A stretch of 64,000 nucleotides of DNA from Lotus japonicus. Its lineage: Eukaryota; Streptophyta; Magnoliopsida; Fabales; Fabaceae. Numbering within the stretch: the first letter of the stretch is position 1; the number at the start of each line of letters is the position of its first letter. The position numbers and the translations under genes were made by a program. Positions 10,297 through 23,607 of this stretch are shown here, in pieces. The notes below the pieces were generated by a model. That model saw nothing but the letters and a program-made list of their open reading frames with translations, had not been told where the DNA came from and did not search any database. The DNA lies in contig NC_080042.1 in the NCBI RefSeq assembly GCF_012489685.1, positions 38,817,158 through 38,881,157 of the forward strand. Reading direction: 5' to 3'.

Positions 10297-12237
10297 ATGT
10301 TCCTGTCGAGCAGCTCGACGATTAATTTGTGCGAAACGTTCATAAAACAAAATTCCTGCGCGCGAATTCGACGAAACTGGGGCACAGTCCCTTATATTAG
10401 TCCCTTAAACTGTGGACAAAAATTTGGAACATTTCAGGAATGCACGTTTGTTCGAGTTATGTTCCCGTCGAGCAACCCTACGAACAATTTGGGCGAAACG
10501 TTCATAAAACAAAATTCCTGCGCGCGAATTCGACGAAACTCGGGCACAGTCCCTAATTTTAGTCCCTTAAACTCTGGAAAAAATTTTGGAACATTTCGGG
10601 ACTGCATTTTTGTTCGAGTTATGTTCCTGTCGAGCAGTTATGCGTATCATTTGGGCGAAACGTTCATAAAACATAATTACTACGCGCGAATTCGACGAAA
10701 CTAGGGAACAGTCCCTAATTTTAGTTTCTTAAACTGTGGACAAAAAATTGGAACATTTTAGGACTGCATATTTGTTAGAGTTATGGTCCAGTCGAGCAGC
10801 TCTGCGTATCATTTGCGCGAAACGTTGATAAAACAAAATTCCTCTTCGCGAATTCGACGAAACTGGGGCACAGTCCCTTATTTTAGACCCTTAAACTGTG
10901 GAAAAAATTTGGAACATTTCAGGACTTCACGTTTGTTCGATTTATGTTCCCGTCGAGCAACCCTACGAACAATTTGGGCGAAACGTTCATAAAACAAAAT
11001 TCCTGCGCACGAATTCGACGAAACTAGGGAACAGTCCCTAATTTTAGTCCCTTAAACTGTGGACAAAAAATTGGAACATATTAGGACTGCATATTTGTTA
11101 GAGTTATGGTCCAGTCGAGCAACTCTGCGTATCATTTGCGCGAAACGTTGATAAAACAAAATTCCTCTTCGCGAATTCGACGAAACTGGGGCACAGTCCC
11201 TTATTTTAAACCCTTAAACTGTGGAAAAAATTTGGAACATTTCGGGACTGCATATTTGTTCGAGTTATGTTCCTGTCGAGCAGTTATGCGTATCATTTGG
11301 GCGAAACGTTCATAAAACATAATTACTGCGCGCGAATTCGACGAAACTAGGGAACAGTCCCTAATTTTAGTCCCTTAAACTGTGGACAAAAATTTGGAAC
11401 ATTTCAGGACTGCACGTTTGTTCGAGTTATGTTCCTGTCAAGCAGCTCTACGAACAATTTGGCGAAACGTTCGTAAAACAAAATTCCTGCGCGCGAATTC
11501 GACGATGCTGGGGCACAGTCCCTAATTTTAGTCCCTTAAACTGTGGACAAAAATTTGGAACATTTCAGGACCGCACGTTTGTTCGAGTTATGTTCCCGTC
11601 GAGCAGCTCTACGAGCAATTTGGGCGAAACGTTCATAAAACAAAATTCCTACGCGCGAATTCGAAGAAACTGGGGCACAGTCCCTAATTTTAGTCCCTTA
11701 AACTGTGGAAAAATTTTTGGAACATTTCGGGGCTGCACATTTGTTCGAGTTATGTTCCCGTCGAGCAGCACTACGAACAATTTGGTCGAAACGTTCATAA
11801 AACAAAATTCCTGCGCGCGAATTCGACGAAACTGGGGCACAGTCCCTTATTTTAGTCCCTTAAACTGTGGAAAAAAATTTGGAACATTTCAGGAATGCAC
11901 GTTTGTTCGAGTTATGTTCCCGACGAGCAGCTCTACGAACATTTTGGTCGAAACGTTGATAAAACAAAATTCCTGCGCGCGAATTCGACGAAGCTGGGGC
12001 ACAGTCCCTAATTTTAGTCCCTTAAACTGTGGACAAAAATTTGGAACATTTCAGGACCGCACGTTTGTTCGAGTTATGTTCCCGTCGAGCAGCTCTACGA
12101 TCAAATTAGGCGAAACGTTCATAAAACAAAATTCCTACGCGCTAATTCGAAGAAACTGGGGCACAGTCCCTAATTTTAGTCCCTTAAACTGGGGAAACTT
12201 TTTTGGAACATTTCGAGGCTGCACATTTGTTCGAGTT

Positions 12238-12330
12238 ATGTTCCCGTCGAGCAGCTCTACGAACAATTTGGGTGAAACGTTCAAAAAACAAAAATTTGGA
12301 ACGTTTTAGGACTGCACATTTGTTCGAGTT
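12238..12330 (+). repeat. Truncated monomer E, copy 5 (93 bp)
   Basis: Variant lineage with AATTTGGGTGAAACG, preceded by GGGGAAACTTTTTTGG and CGAGGCTGCAC. It belongs to the first unit of the 1,227-bp tandem duplication. Confidence 0.92.
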
Positions 12331-13464
12331 ATGTTCCTGTCGAGTAGCTCTACGATTAATTTGTGCAAAACGTTCATAAAACAAAATTCCTGCGCGCGAA
12401 TTCGACGAAACTGGGGCACAGTCCCTTAATTTAGTCCCTTAAACCGTGGACAAAAATTTGGAACATTTCAGGAATGCACGTTTGTTTGAGTTATGTTCCC
12501 GTCGAGCAGCCCTACGAACAATTTGGACGAAATGTTCATAAAACAAAATTCCTACGTGCGAATTCGACGAAACTGGGGCACAGTCCCTAATTTTAGTCCC
12601 TTAAACTCTGGAAAAAATTTTGGAACATTTCGGGACTGCATGTTTGTTCGAGTTATGTTCCCGTCGAGCAGCTCTACGATTAATTTGTGCGAAACGTTCA
12701 TAAAACAAAATTCCTGTGCGCGAATTCGTCGAAGCTGGGGCACAGTCCCTAATTTTAGTCCCTTAAACTGTGGACAAAAATTTGGAACATTTCAGGACTG
12801 CACGTTTGTTCGAGTTATGTTCCCGTCGAGTAGCTCTACGTGCAATTTGGGCGAAACGTTCATAAAACAAAACTCCTGCGCGCGAATTCGAAGAAACTGG
12901 GGCACAGTCCCTAATTTTAGTCCCTTAAACTGTGGACATAAATTTGGAACATTTCAGGAATGCACGTTTGTTCGAGTTATGTTCCCGTCGAGCAGCCCTA
13001 TGAACAATTTGGGCGAAACGTTCATAAAACAAAATTCCTGCGCGCGAATTCGACGAAACTAGGGCACAGTCCCTAATTTTAGTCCCTTAAACTGGGGAAA
13101 AATTTTTGGAACATTTCGGGACTGCACATTTGTTCGAGTTATGTTCCCGACGAGCAGCTCTACGAACATTTTGGTCGAAACGTTGATAAAACAAAATTCC
13201 TGCGCGCGAATTCAACGAAGCTGGGGCACAGTCCCTAATTTTAGTCCCTTAAACTGTGGACAAAAATTTGGAACATTTCAGGACCGCACGTTTGTTCGAG
13301 TTATGTTCCCGTCGAGCAGCTCTACGATCAAATTAGGCGAAACGTTCATAAAACAAAATTCCTACGCGCTAATTCGAAGAAACTGGGGCACAGTCCCTAA
13401 TTTTAGTCCCTTAAACTGGGGAAACTTTTTTGGAACATTTCGAGGCTGCACATTTGTTCGAGTT

Positions 13465-13557
13465 ATGTTCTCGTCGAGCAGCTCTACGAACAATTTGGGT
13501 GAAACGTTCAAAAAACAAAAATTTGGAACGTTTTAGGACTGCACATTTGTTCGAGTT
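13465..13557 (+). repeat. Truncated monomer E, copy 6 (93 bp)
   Basis: 1,227 bp after copy 5 with the same GGGTGAAACG variant. It has TTCTCGTCGAG instead of TTCCCGTCGAG. Confidence 0.92.
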
Positions 13558-15014
13558 ATGTTCCTGTCGAGTAGCTCTACGATTAATTTGTGCAAAACGT
13601 TCATAAAACAAAATTCCTGCGCGCGAATTCGACGAAACTGGGGCACAGTCCCTTATTTTAGTCCCTTAAACCGTGGACAAAAATTTGGAACATTTCAGGA
13701 ATGCACGTTTGTTTGAGTTATGTTCCCGTCGAGCAGCCCTACGAACAATTTGGACGAAATGTTCATAAAACAAAATTCCTACGTGCGAATTCGACGAAAC
13801 TGGGGCACAGTCCCTAATTTTAGTCCCTTAAACTCTGGAAAAAATTTTGGAACATTTCGGGACTGCATGTTTGTTCGAGTTATGTTCCCGTCGAGCAGCT
13901 CTACGATTAATTTGTGCGAAACGTTCATAAAACAAAATTCCTGTGCGCGAATTCGTCGAAGCTGGGGCACAGTCCCTAATTTTAGTCCCTTAAACTGTGG
14001 ACAAAAATTTGGAACATTTCAGGACTGCACGTTTGTTCGAGTTATGTTCCCGTCGAGTAGCTCTACGTGCAATTTGGGCGAAACGTTCATAAAACAAAAC
14101 TCCTGCGCGCGAATTCGAAGAAACTGGGGCACAGTCCCTAATTTTAGTCCCTTAAACTGTGGACAAAAATTTGGAACATTTCAGGAATGCACGTTTGTTC
14201 GAGTTATGTTCCCGTCGAGCAGCCCTACGAACAATTTCGGCGAAATGTTCATAAAACAAAATTCCTACGTGCGAATTCGACGAAACTGGGGCACAGTCCC
14301 TAATTTTAGACCCTTAAACTCTGGAAAAAATTTTGGAACATTTCGGGACTGCATATTTGTTCGAGTTATGTTCCTGTCGAGCAGTTATGCGTATCATTTG
14401 GGCGAAACGTTCATAAAACATAATTACTGCGCGCGAATTCGACGAAACTAGGGAACAGTCCCTAATTTTAGTCCCTTAAACTGTGGACAAAAATTTGGAA
14501 CATTTTAGGACTGCACATTTGTTCGAGTTATGGTCCAGTCGATCTGCGCTGCGTATCATTTGCGCGAAACGTTGATAAAACAAAATTCCTCTGCGCGAAT
14601 TCGACGAAACTGGGGCACAGTCCCTTATTTTAGACCCTTAAACTGTGGAAAAAATTTGGAACATTTCAGGACTGCACGTTTGTTCGAGTTATGTTCCCGT
14701 CGAGCAGCTCTACGATTAATTTGTGCGAAACGTTCATAAAATAATATTCCTGCGCGCGAATTCGTCGAAGTAGGGGCACAGTCCCTAATTTTAGTCCCTT
14801 AAACTGGGGAAAAATTTTTGGAACATTTCGGGGCTGCACATTTGTTCGAGTTATGTTCCCGTCGAGCAGCTCTACGAACAATTTGGTCGAAACGTTCATA
14901 AAACAAAATTCCTGCGCGCGAATTCGACGAAACTGGGGAACAGTCCCTAATTTTAGTCCCTTAAACTGTGGACAAAAATTTGGAACATTTTAGGACTGCA
15001 TATTTGTTCGAGTT

Positions 15015-18000
15015 ATGGTCCAGTCGAGCAGCTCTGCGTATCATTTGCGCGAAACGTTGATAAAAAAAAATTCCTCTTCGCGAATTCGACGAAACTGGGG
15101 CACTGTCCCTTATTTTAGACCCTTAAACTGTGGAAAAAATTTGGAACATTTCAGGACTGCACGTTTGTTCGAGTTATGTTCCCGTCGAGCAGCTCTACGA
15201 TTAATTTGTGCGAAACGTTCATAAAACAAAATTCCTGCGCGCGAATTCGACGAAACAGGGGCACAGTCCCTTATTTTAGTCCCTGAAACTGTGTACAAAA
15301 ATTTGGAACATTTCAGGAATGCACATTTGTTCGAGTTATGTTCCCGTCGAGCAGCCCAACGAACAATTTGGGCGAAACGTTCATAAAACAAAACTCCTGC
15401 ACGCGAATTCGAAGAAACTGGGGCACAGTCCCTAATTTTAGTCCCTTAAACTGTGGAAAAATTTTTGGAACATTTCGGGACTGCACATTTGTTCGAGTTA
15501 TGTTCCCGTCGAGCAGCTCTACGAACAATTTGGTCGAAACGTTCATAAAACAAAATTCCTGCGCGCGAATTCGACGAAGCTGGGGCACAGTCCCTAATTT
15601 TAGTCCCTTAAACTGTGGACAAAAATTTGGAACATTTCAGGATCGCACGTTTGTTCGAGTTATGTTCCCGTCGAGCAGCTCTACGAGCAAATTGGGCGAA
15701 ACGTTCGTAAAACAAAATTCCTGCGCGCGAATTCGACGAAACTCGGGCACAGTCCCTAATTTTAGTCCCTTAAACTCTGGAAAAAATTTTGGAACATTTC
15801 GGGACTGCATATTTGTTCGAGTTATGTTCCTGTCGAGCAGTTATGCGTATCATTTGGGCGAAACGTTCATAAAACATAATTACTGCGCGCGAATTCGACG
15901 AAACTAGGGAACAGTCCCTAATTTTAGTCCCTTAAACTGTGGACAAAAAATTGGAACATTTTAGGACTGCATATTTGTTAGAGTTTTGGTCCAGTCGAGC
16001 AGCTCTGCGTATCATTTGCGCGAAACGTTGATAAAACAAAATTCCTCTTCGCGAATTCGACGAAACTGGGGCACAGTCCCTTATTTTAGACCCTTAAACT
16101 GTGGAAAAAATTTGGAACATTTCAGGACTGCACGTTTGTTCGATTTATGTTCCCGTCGAGCAGCTCTACGATTAATTTGTGCGAAACGTTCATAAAACAA
16201 AATTCCTACGCGCGAATTAGACGAAACTGAGGCACAGTCCCTTATTTTAGTCCCTTAAACTGTGGACAAAAATTTGGAACATTTCAGGAATGCACGTTTG
16301 TTCGAGTTATGTTCCCGTATAGCAACCCTACAAACAATTTGGGCGAAACGTTCATAAAACAAAATTCCTGCGCGCGAATTCGACGAAACTCGGGCGCAGT
16401 CCCTAATTTTAGTCCCTTAAACTCTGGAAAAAATTTTGGAACATTTCGGGACTGCATATTTGTTCGAGTTATGTTCCTGTCGAGCAGTTATGCGTATCAT
16501 TTGGGCGAAACGTTCATAAAACATAATTACTACGCGCGAATTCGACGAAACTAGGGAACAGTCCCTAATTTTAGTCCCTTAAACTGTGGACAAAAATTTG
16601 GAACATTTTAGGACTGCATATTTGTTCGAGTTATGGTCCAGTCGAGCAGCTCTGCGTATCATTTGCGCGAAACGTTGATAAAAAAAAAATTCCTCTTCGC
16701 GAATTCGACGAAACTGGGGCACTGTCCCTTATTTTAGACCCTTAAACTGTGGAAAAAATTTGGAACATTTCAGGACTGCACGTTTGTTCGAGTTATGTTC
16801 CCGTCGAGCAGCTCTACGATTAATTTGTGCGAAACGTTCATAAAACAAAATTCCTGCGCGCGAATTCGACGAAACTGGGGCACAGTCCCTTATTTTAGTC
16901 CCTTTAACTGTGGACAAAAATTTCGAACATTTCAGGAATGCACATTTGTTCGAGTTATGTTCCCGTCGAGCAGCCCAACGAACAATTTGGGCGAAACGTT
17001 CATAAAACAAAATTCCTGCGCGCGAATTCGAAGAAACTGGCCACAGTCCCTAATTTTAGTCCCTTAAACTGGGGAAAAATTTTTGGAACATTTCGGGACT
17101 GCACATTTGTTCGAGTTATGTTCCCGTCGAGCAGCTCTACGAACAATTTGGTCGAAACGTTCATAAAACAAAATTCCTGCGCGCGAATTCGACGAAGCTG
17201 GGGCACAGTCCCTAATTTTAGTACCTTAAACTGTGGACAAAAATTTGGAACATTTCAGGACCGCATGTTTGTTCGAGTTATGTTCCCGTCGAGCAGGTCT
17301 ACGAGCAAATTGGGCGAAACGTTCGTAAAACAAAATTCCTGCGCGCGAATTCGACGAAACTCGGGCACAGTCCCTAATTTTAGTCCCTTAAACTCTGGAA
17401 AAAATTTTGGAACATTTCGGGACTGCATATTTGTTCGAGTTATGTTCCTGTCGAGCAGTTATGCGTATCATTTGGGCGAAACGTTCATAAAACATAATTA
17501 CTGCGCGCGAATTCGACGAAACTAGGGAACAGTCCCTAATTTTAGTCCCTTAAACTGTGGACAAAAAATTGGAACATTTTAGGACTGCATATTTGTTAGA
17601 GTTATGGTCCAGTCGAGCAGCTCTGCGTATCATTTGCGCGAAACGTTGATAAAACAAAATTCCTCTTCGCGAATTCGACGAAACCGGGGCACAGTCCTTT
17701 ATTTTAGACCCTTAAACTGTGGAAAAAATTTGGAACATTTCAGGACTGCACGTTTGTTCGATTTATGTTCCCGTCGAGCAGCTCTACGATTAATTTGTGC
17801 GAAACGTTCATAAAACAAAATTCCTGCGCGCGAATTCGACGAAACTGGGGCACAGTCCCTTATTTTAGTCCTTTAAATTGTGGACAAAAATTTGGAACAT
17901 TTCAGGAATGCACGTTTGTTCGAGTTATGTTCCCGTCGAGCAACCCTACAAACAATTTGGGCGAAACGCTCATAAAACAAAATTCCTGCGCGCGAATTCG

Positions 18001-18250
18001 ACGAAACTCGGGCACAGTCCCTAATTTTAGTCCCTTAAACTCTGGAAAAAATTTTGGAACATTTCGGGACTGCATATTTGTTCGAGTTATGTTCCTGTCG
18101 AGCAGTTATGCGTATCATTTGGGCGAAACGTTCATAAAACATAATTACTGCGCGCGAATTCGACGAAACTAGGGAACAGTCCCTAATTTTAGTCCCTTAA
18201 ACTGTGGACAAAAATTTGGAACATTTTAGGACTGCATATTTGTTCGAGTT
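15015..18250 (+). repeat. 1,618-bp 10-mer HOR, two units
   Basis: Anchors 15,015/16,633, 15,824/17,442 and 15,986/17,604, then 16,633/18,251, are each 1,618 bp apart. The units share GATAAAAAAAA runs, the GCAGCCCAACGAAC C variant and TTCGATTTATG. The same 10-mer exists as 1,617-bp spacing in copy 2 (52,798/54,415 and 53,445/55,062), so it predates the long-range duplication. Confidence 0.8.
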
Positions 18251-18620
18251 ATGGTCCAGTCGAGCAGCTCTGCGTATCATTTGCGCGAAACGTTGATAAA
18301 AAAAAATTCCTCTTCGCGAATTCGACGAAACTAGGGCACAGTCCCTTATTTTAGACCCTTAAACTGTGGAAAAAATTTGGAACATTTCAGGACTGCACGT
18401 TTGTTCGAGTTATGTTCCCGTCGAGCAGCTCTACGATTAATTTGTGCGAAACGTTCATAAAACAAAATTCCTGCTCGCGAATTCGACGAAACTGGGGCAC
18501 AGTCCCTTATTTTAGTCCTTTAAACTGTGGACAAAAATTTGGAACATTTCAGGAATGCACGTTTGTTCGAGTTATGTTCCCGTCGAGCAACCCTACAAAC
18601 AATTTGGGCGAAACGTTCAT

Positions 18621-19130
18621 AAAACAAAATTCCTACGTGCGAATTCGACGAAACTGGGGCACAGTCCCTAATTTTAGTCCCTTAAACTCTGGACAAAAAT
18701 TTGGAACATTTTAGGACTGCACATTTGTTAGAGTTATGGTCCAGTCGAGCAGCTCTGCGTATCATTTGCGTGAAACGTTGATAAAACAAAATTCCTCTGC
18801 GCGAATTCGACGAAACTGGGGCACAGTCCCTAATTTTAGACCCTTAAACTGTGGAAAGAATTTGGAACATTTCAGGACTGCACGTTTGTTCGAGTTATGT
18901 TCCCGTCGAGTAGCTCTACGAGCAATTTGGGCGAAACGTTCATAAAACAAAATTCCTACGCGCGAATTCGAAGAAACTGGGGCACAGTCCCTAATTTTAG
19001 TCCCTTAAACTGTGGAAAAAATTTTGGAACATTTCGGGACTGCACATTTGTTCGAGTTATGTTCCCGTCGAGCAGCTCTACGAACAATTTGGTCGAAACG
19101 TTCATAAAACAAAATTCCTGCGCGCGAATT
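18621..19130 (+). repeat. Junction monomers between D-rich block and 2,356-bp units
   Basis: About three satellite monomers (C with CTACGTGCG, A, then G/H type). They include a CTCTGCGCGAATTC A copy at 18,736 with TGCGTGAAACG and a GGAAAGAATTTGG substitution. No gene is seen. Confidence 0.7.
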
Positions 19131-21251
19131 CGACGAAGCTGGGGCACAGTCCCTAATTTTAGTCCCTTAAACTGTGGACAAAAATTTTGAACATTTCAGG
19201 ACCGCACGTTTGTTCGAGTTATGTTCCCGTCGAGCAGCTCTACGAGCAATTTGGGCGAAACGTTCATAAAACAAAATTCCTACGCGCGAATACGAAGAAA
19301 CTGGGGCACAGTCCCTAATTTTAGTCCCTTAAACTGGGCAAAATTTTTTGGAACATTTCGGGGCTGCACATTTGTTGAGTTATGTTCCCGTCGAGCAGCT
19401 CTACGAACAATTTGGGCGAAACGTTCAAAAAACAAAAATTTGGAACGTTTCAGGACTGCACATTTGTTCGAGTTATGTTCCTGTCGAGTAGCTCTACGAA
19501 TAATTTGTGCGAAACATTCATAAAACAAAATTCCTGCGCGCGAATTCGACGAAACTGGGGCACAGTCCCTTATTTTAGTCCCTTAAACTGTGGACAAAAA
19601 TTTGGAACATTTCAGGAATACACGTTTGTTCGAGTTATGTTCCCGTCGAGCAGCCCTACGAACAATTTGGGCGAAACGTTCATAAAACAAAATTCCTACG
19701 CGCGAATTCGACGAAACTGGGGCACAATCCCTAATTTTAGTCCCTTAAACTCTGGAAAAAGTTTTGGAACATTTCGGGACTGCATATTTGTTCGAGTTAT
19801 GTTCCTGTCGAGCAGTTATGCGTATCATTTGGGCGAAACGTTCATAAAACATAATTACTGCGCGCGAATTCGACGAAACTAGGGAACAGTCCCTAATTTT
19901 AGTCCCTTAAACTGTGGTCAAAAATTTGGAACATTTTAGGACTGCATATTTGTTCGAGTTATGGTCCAGTCGAGCAGCTCTGCGTATCATTTGCGCGAAA
20001 CGTTGATAAAACAAAATTCCTCTTCGCGAATTCGACGAAACTGGGGCACAGTCCCTTATTTTAGACCCTTAAACTGTGGAAAAAATTTGGAACATTCCAG
20101 GACTGCACGTTTGTTCGAGTTATGTTCCCGTCGAGCAGCTCTACGATTAATTTGTGCGAAACGTTCATAAAACAAAATTCCTGCGCGCGAATTCGACGAA
20201 ACTGGGGCACAGTTCCTTATTTTAGTCCCTTAAACTGTGGACAAAAATTTGGAACATTTCAGGAATGCACGTTTGTTCGAGTTATGTTCCCGTCGAGCAA
20301 CCCTACGAACAATTTGGGCGAAACGTTCATAAAAAAAAATTCCTGCGCGCGAATTCGACGAAACTAGGGAACAGTCCCTAATTTTAGTCCCTTAAACTGT
20401 GGACAAAAATTTGGAACATTTCGGGACTGCATATTTGTTCGAGTTATGGTCCAGTCGAGCAGCACTGCGTATCATTTGCGCGAAACGTTGATAAAACAAA
20501 ATTCCTCTTCGCGAATTCGACGAAACTGGGCACAGTCCCTTATTTTAGACCCTTAAACTGTGGAAAAAATTTGGAACATTTCAGGACTGCACGTTTGTTC
20601 GAGTTATGTTCCCGTCGAGCAGCTCGACGATTAATTTGAGCGAAACGTTCATAAAACAAAATTCCTGCGCGCGAATTCGACGAAACTGGGGCACAGTCCC
20701 TTATTTTAGTCCCTTAAACTGCGGACAAAAATTTGGAACATTTCAGGAATGCACGTTTGTTCGAGTTATGTTCCCGTCGAGCAGCCCTACGAACAATTTG
20801 GGCGAAACGTTCATAAAACAAAATTCCTGCCCGCGAATTCGACGAAACTGGGGCACAGTCCCTAATTTTAGTGCCTTAAACTCTGGAAAAAATTTTGGAA
20901 CATTTCGGGACTGCATATTTGTTCGAGTTATGGTCCAGTCGAGCAGCTCTGCGTATCATTTGCGCGAAACGTTGATAAAACAAAATTCCTCTTCGCGAAT
21001 TCGACGAAACTGGGGCACAATCCCTTATTTTAGACCCTTAAACTGTGGAAAAAATTTGGAACATTTTAGGACTGCATATTTGTTCGAGTTATGGTCCAGT
21101 CGAGTAGCTCTGCGTATCATTTGCGCGAAACATTGATAAAACAAAATTCCTCTTCGCATATTCGACGAAACTGGGGCACAGTCCCTTATTTTCGACCCTT
21201 AAACTGTGGAAAAAATTTGGAACATTTCAGGACTGCACGTTTGTTCGAGTT
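19131..21251 (+). repeat. HOR unit of 2,356-bp period, copy 1
   Basis: Monomer series including E (19,382), F, C, D, A, B, C, A, B, C and A-type copies. It matches the series starting near 21,486 at a 2,356-bp offset (19,382/21,738, 19,961/22,317, 20,122/22,478, 20,606/22,962, 21,091/23,447). The private one-base deletion GAAACTGGGCACAG occurs at both 20,524 and 22,880, and TTTGAGCGAAACG occurs in both B copies. Confidence 0.85.
19382..19474 (+). repeat. Truncated monomer E, copy 7 (93 bp)
   Basis: Same 69-bp deletion, tail GGAACGTTTCAGG. The preceding monomer lacks one base (TTTGTTGAGTT for TTTGTTCGAGTT) just before the anchor. Confidence 0.92.
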
Positions 21252-21485
21252 ATGTTCCCTTCGAGCAGCTCTACGATTAATTTGTGCGAAACGTTCATAA
21301 AACAAAATTCCTGCACGCGAATTCGACGAAACTGGGGCACAGTCCCTTATTTTAGTCCCTTAAACTGTGGACAAAAATTTGGAACATTTCAGGAATGCAC
21401 GTTTGTTCGAGTTATGTTCCCGTCGAGCAACCCTACGAACAATTTGGGCGAAACGTTCATAAAACAAAATTCCTGCGCGCGAATT

Positions 21486-23607
21486 CGACGAAGCTGGGGC
21501 ACAGTCCCTAATTTTAGTCCCTTAAACTGTGGACAAAAATTTGGCACATTTCAGGACCGCACGTTTGTTCGAGTTATGTTCCCGTCGAGCAGCTCTACGA
21601 GCAATTTGGGCGAAACGTTCATAAAACAAAATTCCTACGCGCGAATACGAAGAAACTGGGGCACAGTCCCTAATTTTAGTCCCTTAAACTGGGCAAAATT
21701 TTTTGGAACATTTCGGGGCTGCACATTTGTTCGAGTTATGTTCCCGTCGAGCAGCTCTACGAACAATTTGGGCGAAACGTTCAAAAAACAAAAATTTGGA
21801 ACGTTTCAGGACTGCACATTTGTTCGAGTTATGTTCCTGTCGAGTAGCTCTACGAATAATTTGTGCGAAACATTCATAAAACAAAATTCCTGCGCGCGAA
21901 TTCGACGAAACTGGGGCACAGTCCCTTATTTTAGTCCCTTAAACTGTGGACAAAAATTTGGAACATTTCAGGAATACACGTTTGTTCGAGTTATGTTCCC
22001 GTCGAGCAGCCCTACGAACAATTTGGGCGAAACGTTCATAAAACAAAATTCCTACGCGCGAATTCGACGAAACTGGGGCACAATCCCTAATTTTAGTCCC
22101 TTAAACTCTGGAAAAAGTTTTGGAACATTTCGGGACTGCATATTTGTTCGAGTTATGTTCCTGTCAAGCAGTTATGCGTATCATTTGGGCGAAATGTTCA
22201 TAAAACATAATTACTGCGCGCGAATTCGACGAAACTAGGGAACAGTCCCTAATTTTAGTCCCTTAAACTGTGGTAAAAAATTTGGAACATTTTAGGACTG
22301 CATATTTGTTCGAGTTATGGTCCAGTCGAGCAGCTCTGCGTATCATTTGCGCGAAACGTTGATAAAACAAAATTCCTCTTCGCGAATTAGACGAAACTGG
22401 GGCACAGTCCCTTATTTTAGACCCTTAAACTGTGGAAAAAATTTGGAACATTTCAGGACTGCACGTTTGTTCGAGTTATGTTCCCGTCGAGCAGCTCTAC
22501 GATTAATTTGTGCGAAACGTTCATAAAACAAAATTCCTGCGCGCGAATTCGACGAAACTGGGGCACAGTTCCTTATTTTAGTCCCTTAAACTGTGGACAA
22601 AAATTTGGAACATTTCAGGAATGCACGTTTGTTCGAGTTATGTTCCCGTCGAGCAACCCTACGAACAATTTGGGCGAAACGTTCATAAAAAAAAATTCCT
22701 GCGCGCGAATTCGAAAAAACTAGGGAACAGTCCCTAATTTTAGTCCCTTAAACTGTGGACAAAAATTTGGAACATTTCGGGACTGCATATTTGTTCGAGT
22801 TATGGTCCAGTCGAGCAGCTCTGCGTATCATTTGCGCGAAACGTTGATAAAACAAAATTCCTCTTCGCGAATTCGACGAAACTGGGCACAGTCCCTTATT
22901 TTAGACCCTTAAACTGTGGAAAAAATTTGGAACATTTCAGGACTGCACGTTTGTTCGAGTTATGTTCCCGTCGAGCAGCTCGACGATTAATTTGAGCGAA
23001 ACGTTCATAAAACAAAATTCCTGCGCGCGAATTCGACGAAACTGGGGCACAGTCCCTTATTTTAGTCCCTTAAACTGCGGACAAAAATTTGGAACATTTC
23101 AAGAATGCACGTTTGTTCGAGTTATGTTCCCGTCGAGCAGCCCTACGAACAATTTGGGCGAAACGTTCATAAAACAAAATTCCTGCGCGCGAATTCGACG
23201 AAACTGGGGCACAGTCCCTAATTTTAGTGCCTTAAACTCTGGAAAAAATTTTGGAACATTTCGGGACTGCATATTTGTTCGAGTTATGGTCCAGTCGAGC
23301 AGCTCTGCGTATCATTTGCGCGAAACGTTGATAAAACAAAATTCCTCTTCGCGAATTCGACGAAACTGGGGCACAATCCCTTATTTTAGACCCTTAAACT
23401 GTGGAAAAAATTTGGAACATTTTAGGACTGCATATTTGTTCGAGTTATGGTCCAGTCGAGTAGCTCTGCGTATCATTTGCGCGAAACATTGATAAAACAA
23501 AATTCCTCTTCGCATATTCGACGAAACTGGGGCACAGTCCCTTATTTTAGACCCTTAAACTGTGGAAAAAATTTGGAACATTTCAGGAATGCACGTTTGT
23601 TCGAGTT
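21486..23607 (+). repeat. HOR unit of 2,356-bp period, copy 2
   Basis: Second copy of the series at 19,131, with E at 21,738 and the last D of the left side at 22,155. Beyond this unit the array contains neither D nor E for about 26 kb, so this marks the left boundary of the core. Confidence 0.85.
21738..21830 (+). repeat. Truncated monomer E, copy 8 (93 bp)
   Basis: 2,356 bp after copy 7 with the same GGAACGTTTCAGG tail. It is the last E copy before the core; the next lies 28.1 kb downstream. Confidence 0.92.

Larger units (their letters stand above)
12238..14691 (+). repeat. 1,227-bp 8-mer tandem duplication (two units)
   Basis: E plus seven full 162-bp monomers: 93 + 7 x 162 = 1,227. Anchors 12,238/13,465, 12,493/13,720 and 12,655/13,882 are 1,227 bp apart, and both units share GTTTGTTTGAGTTATG and GACGAAATGTTC variants. 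The corresponding place in the second D-rich block has an E spacing of 1,065 bp, so this tandem duplication arose, or was lost, after the long-range copy. Confidence 0.8.
10297..18620 (+). repeat. D-rich block, copy 1 of long-range duplication
   Basis: Order and private variants match 47,936-55,430 at offsets drifting from 37.6 to 36.8 kb. Shared rare markers are TAGTTTCTTAAAC (10,723/48,362), GACTTCACG with TTCGATTTATG (10,922/48,561), AACATATTAGG (11,077/48,716), GTCGATCTGCGCTGCG (14,538/51,512), CGTATAGCAACCC (16,315/53,127), ACTGGCCACAG (17,037/53,848) and GTTCGTAAAAC (15,703/52,515). Length differs by about 0.8 kb because internal HORs were gained or lost. Confidence 0.85.

Noticed and set aside
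21252..22238. Longest open frame (328 codons) as a repeat-protein gene
   Set aside because: It is satellite read-through: the same 54-codon unit recurs throughout the array, is broken by 161-bp A copies and by stops in D and E copies, and varies mainly at amino-acid-changing sites. No start context, splice signals or recognisable domain.
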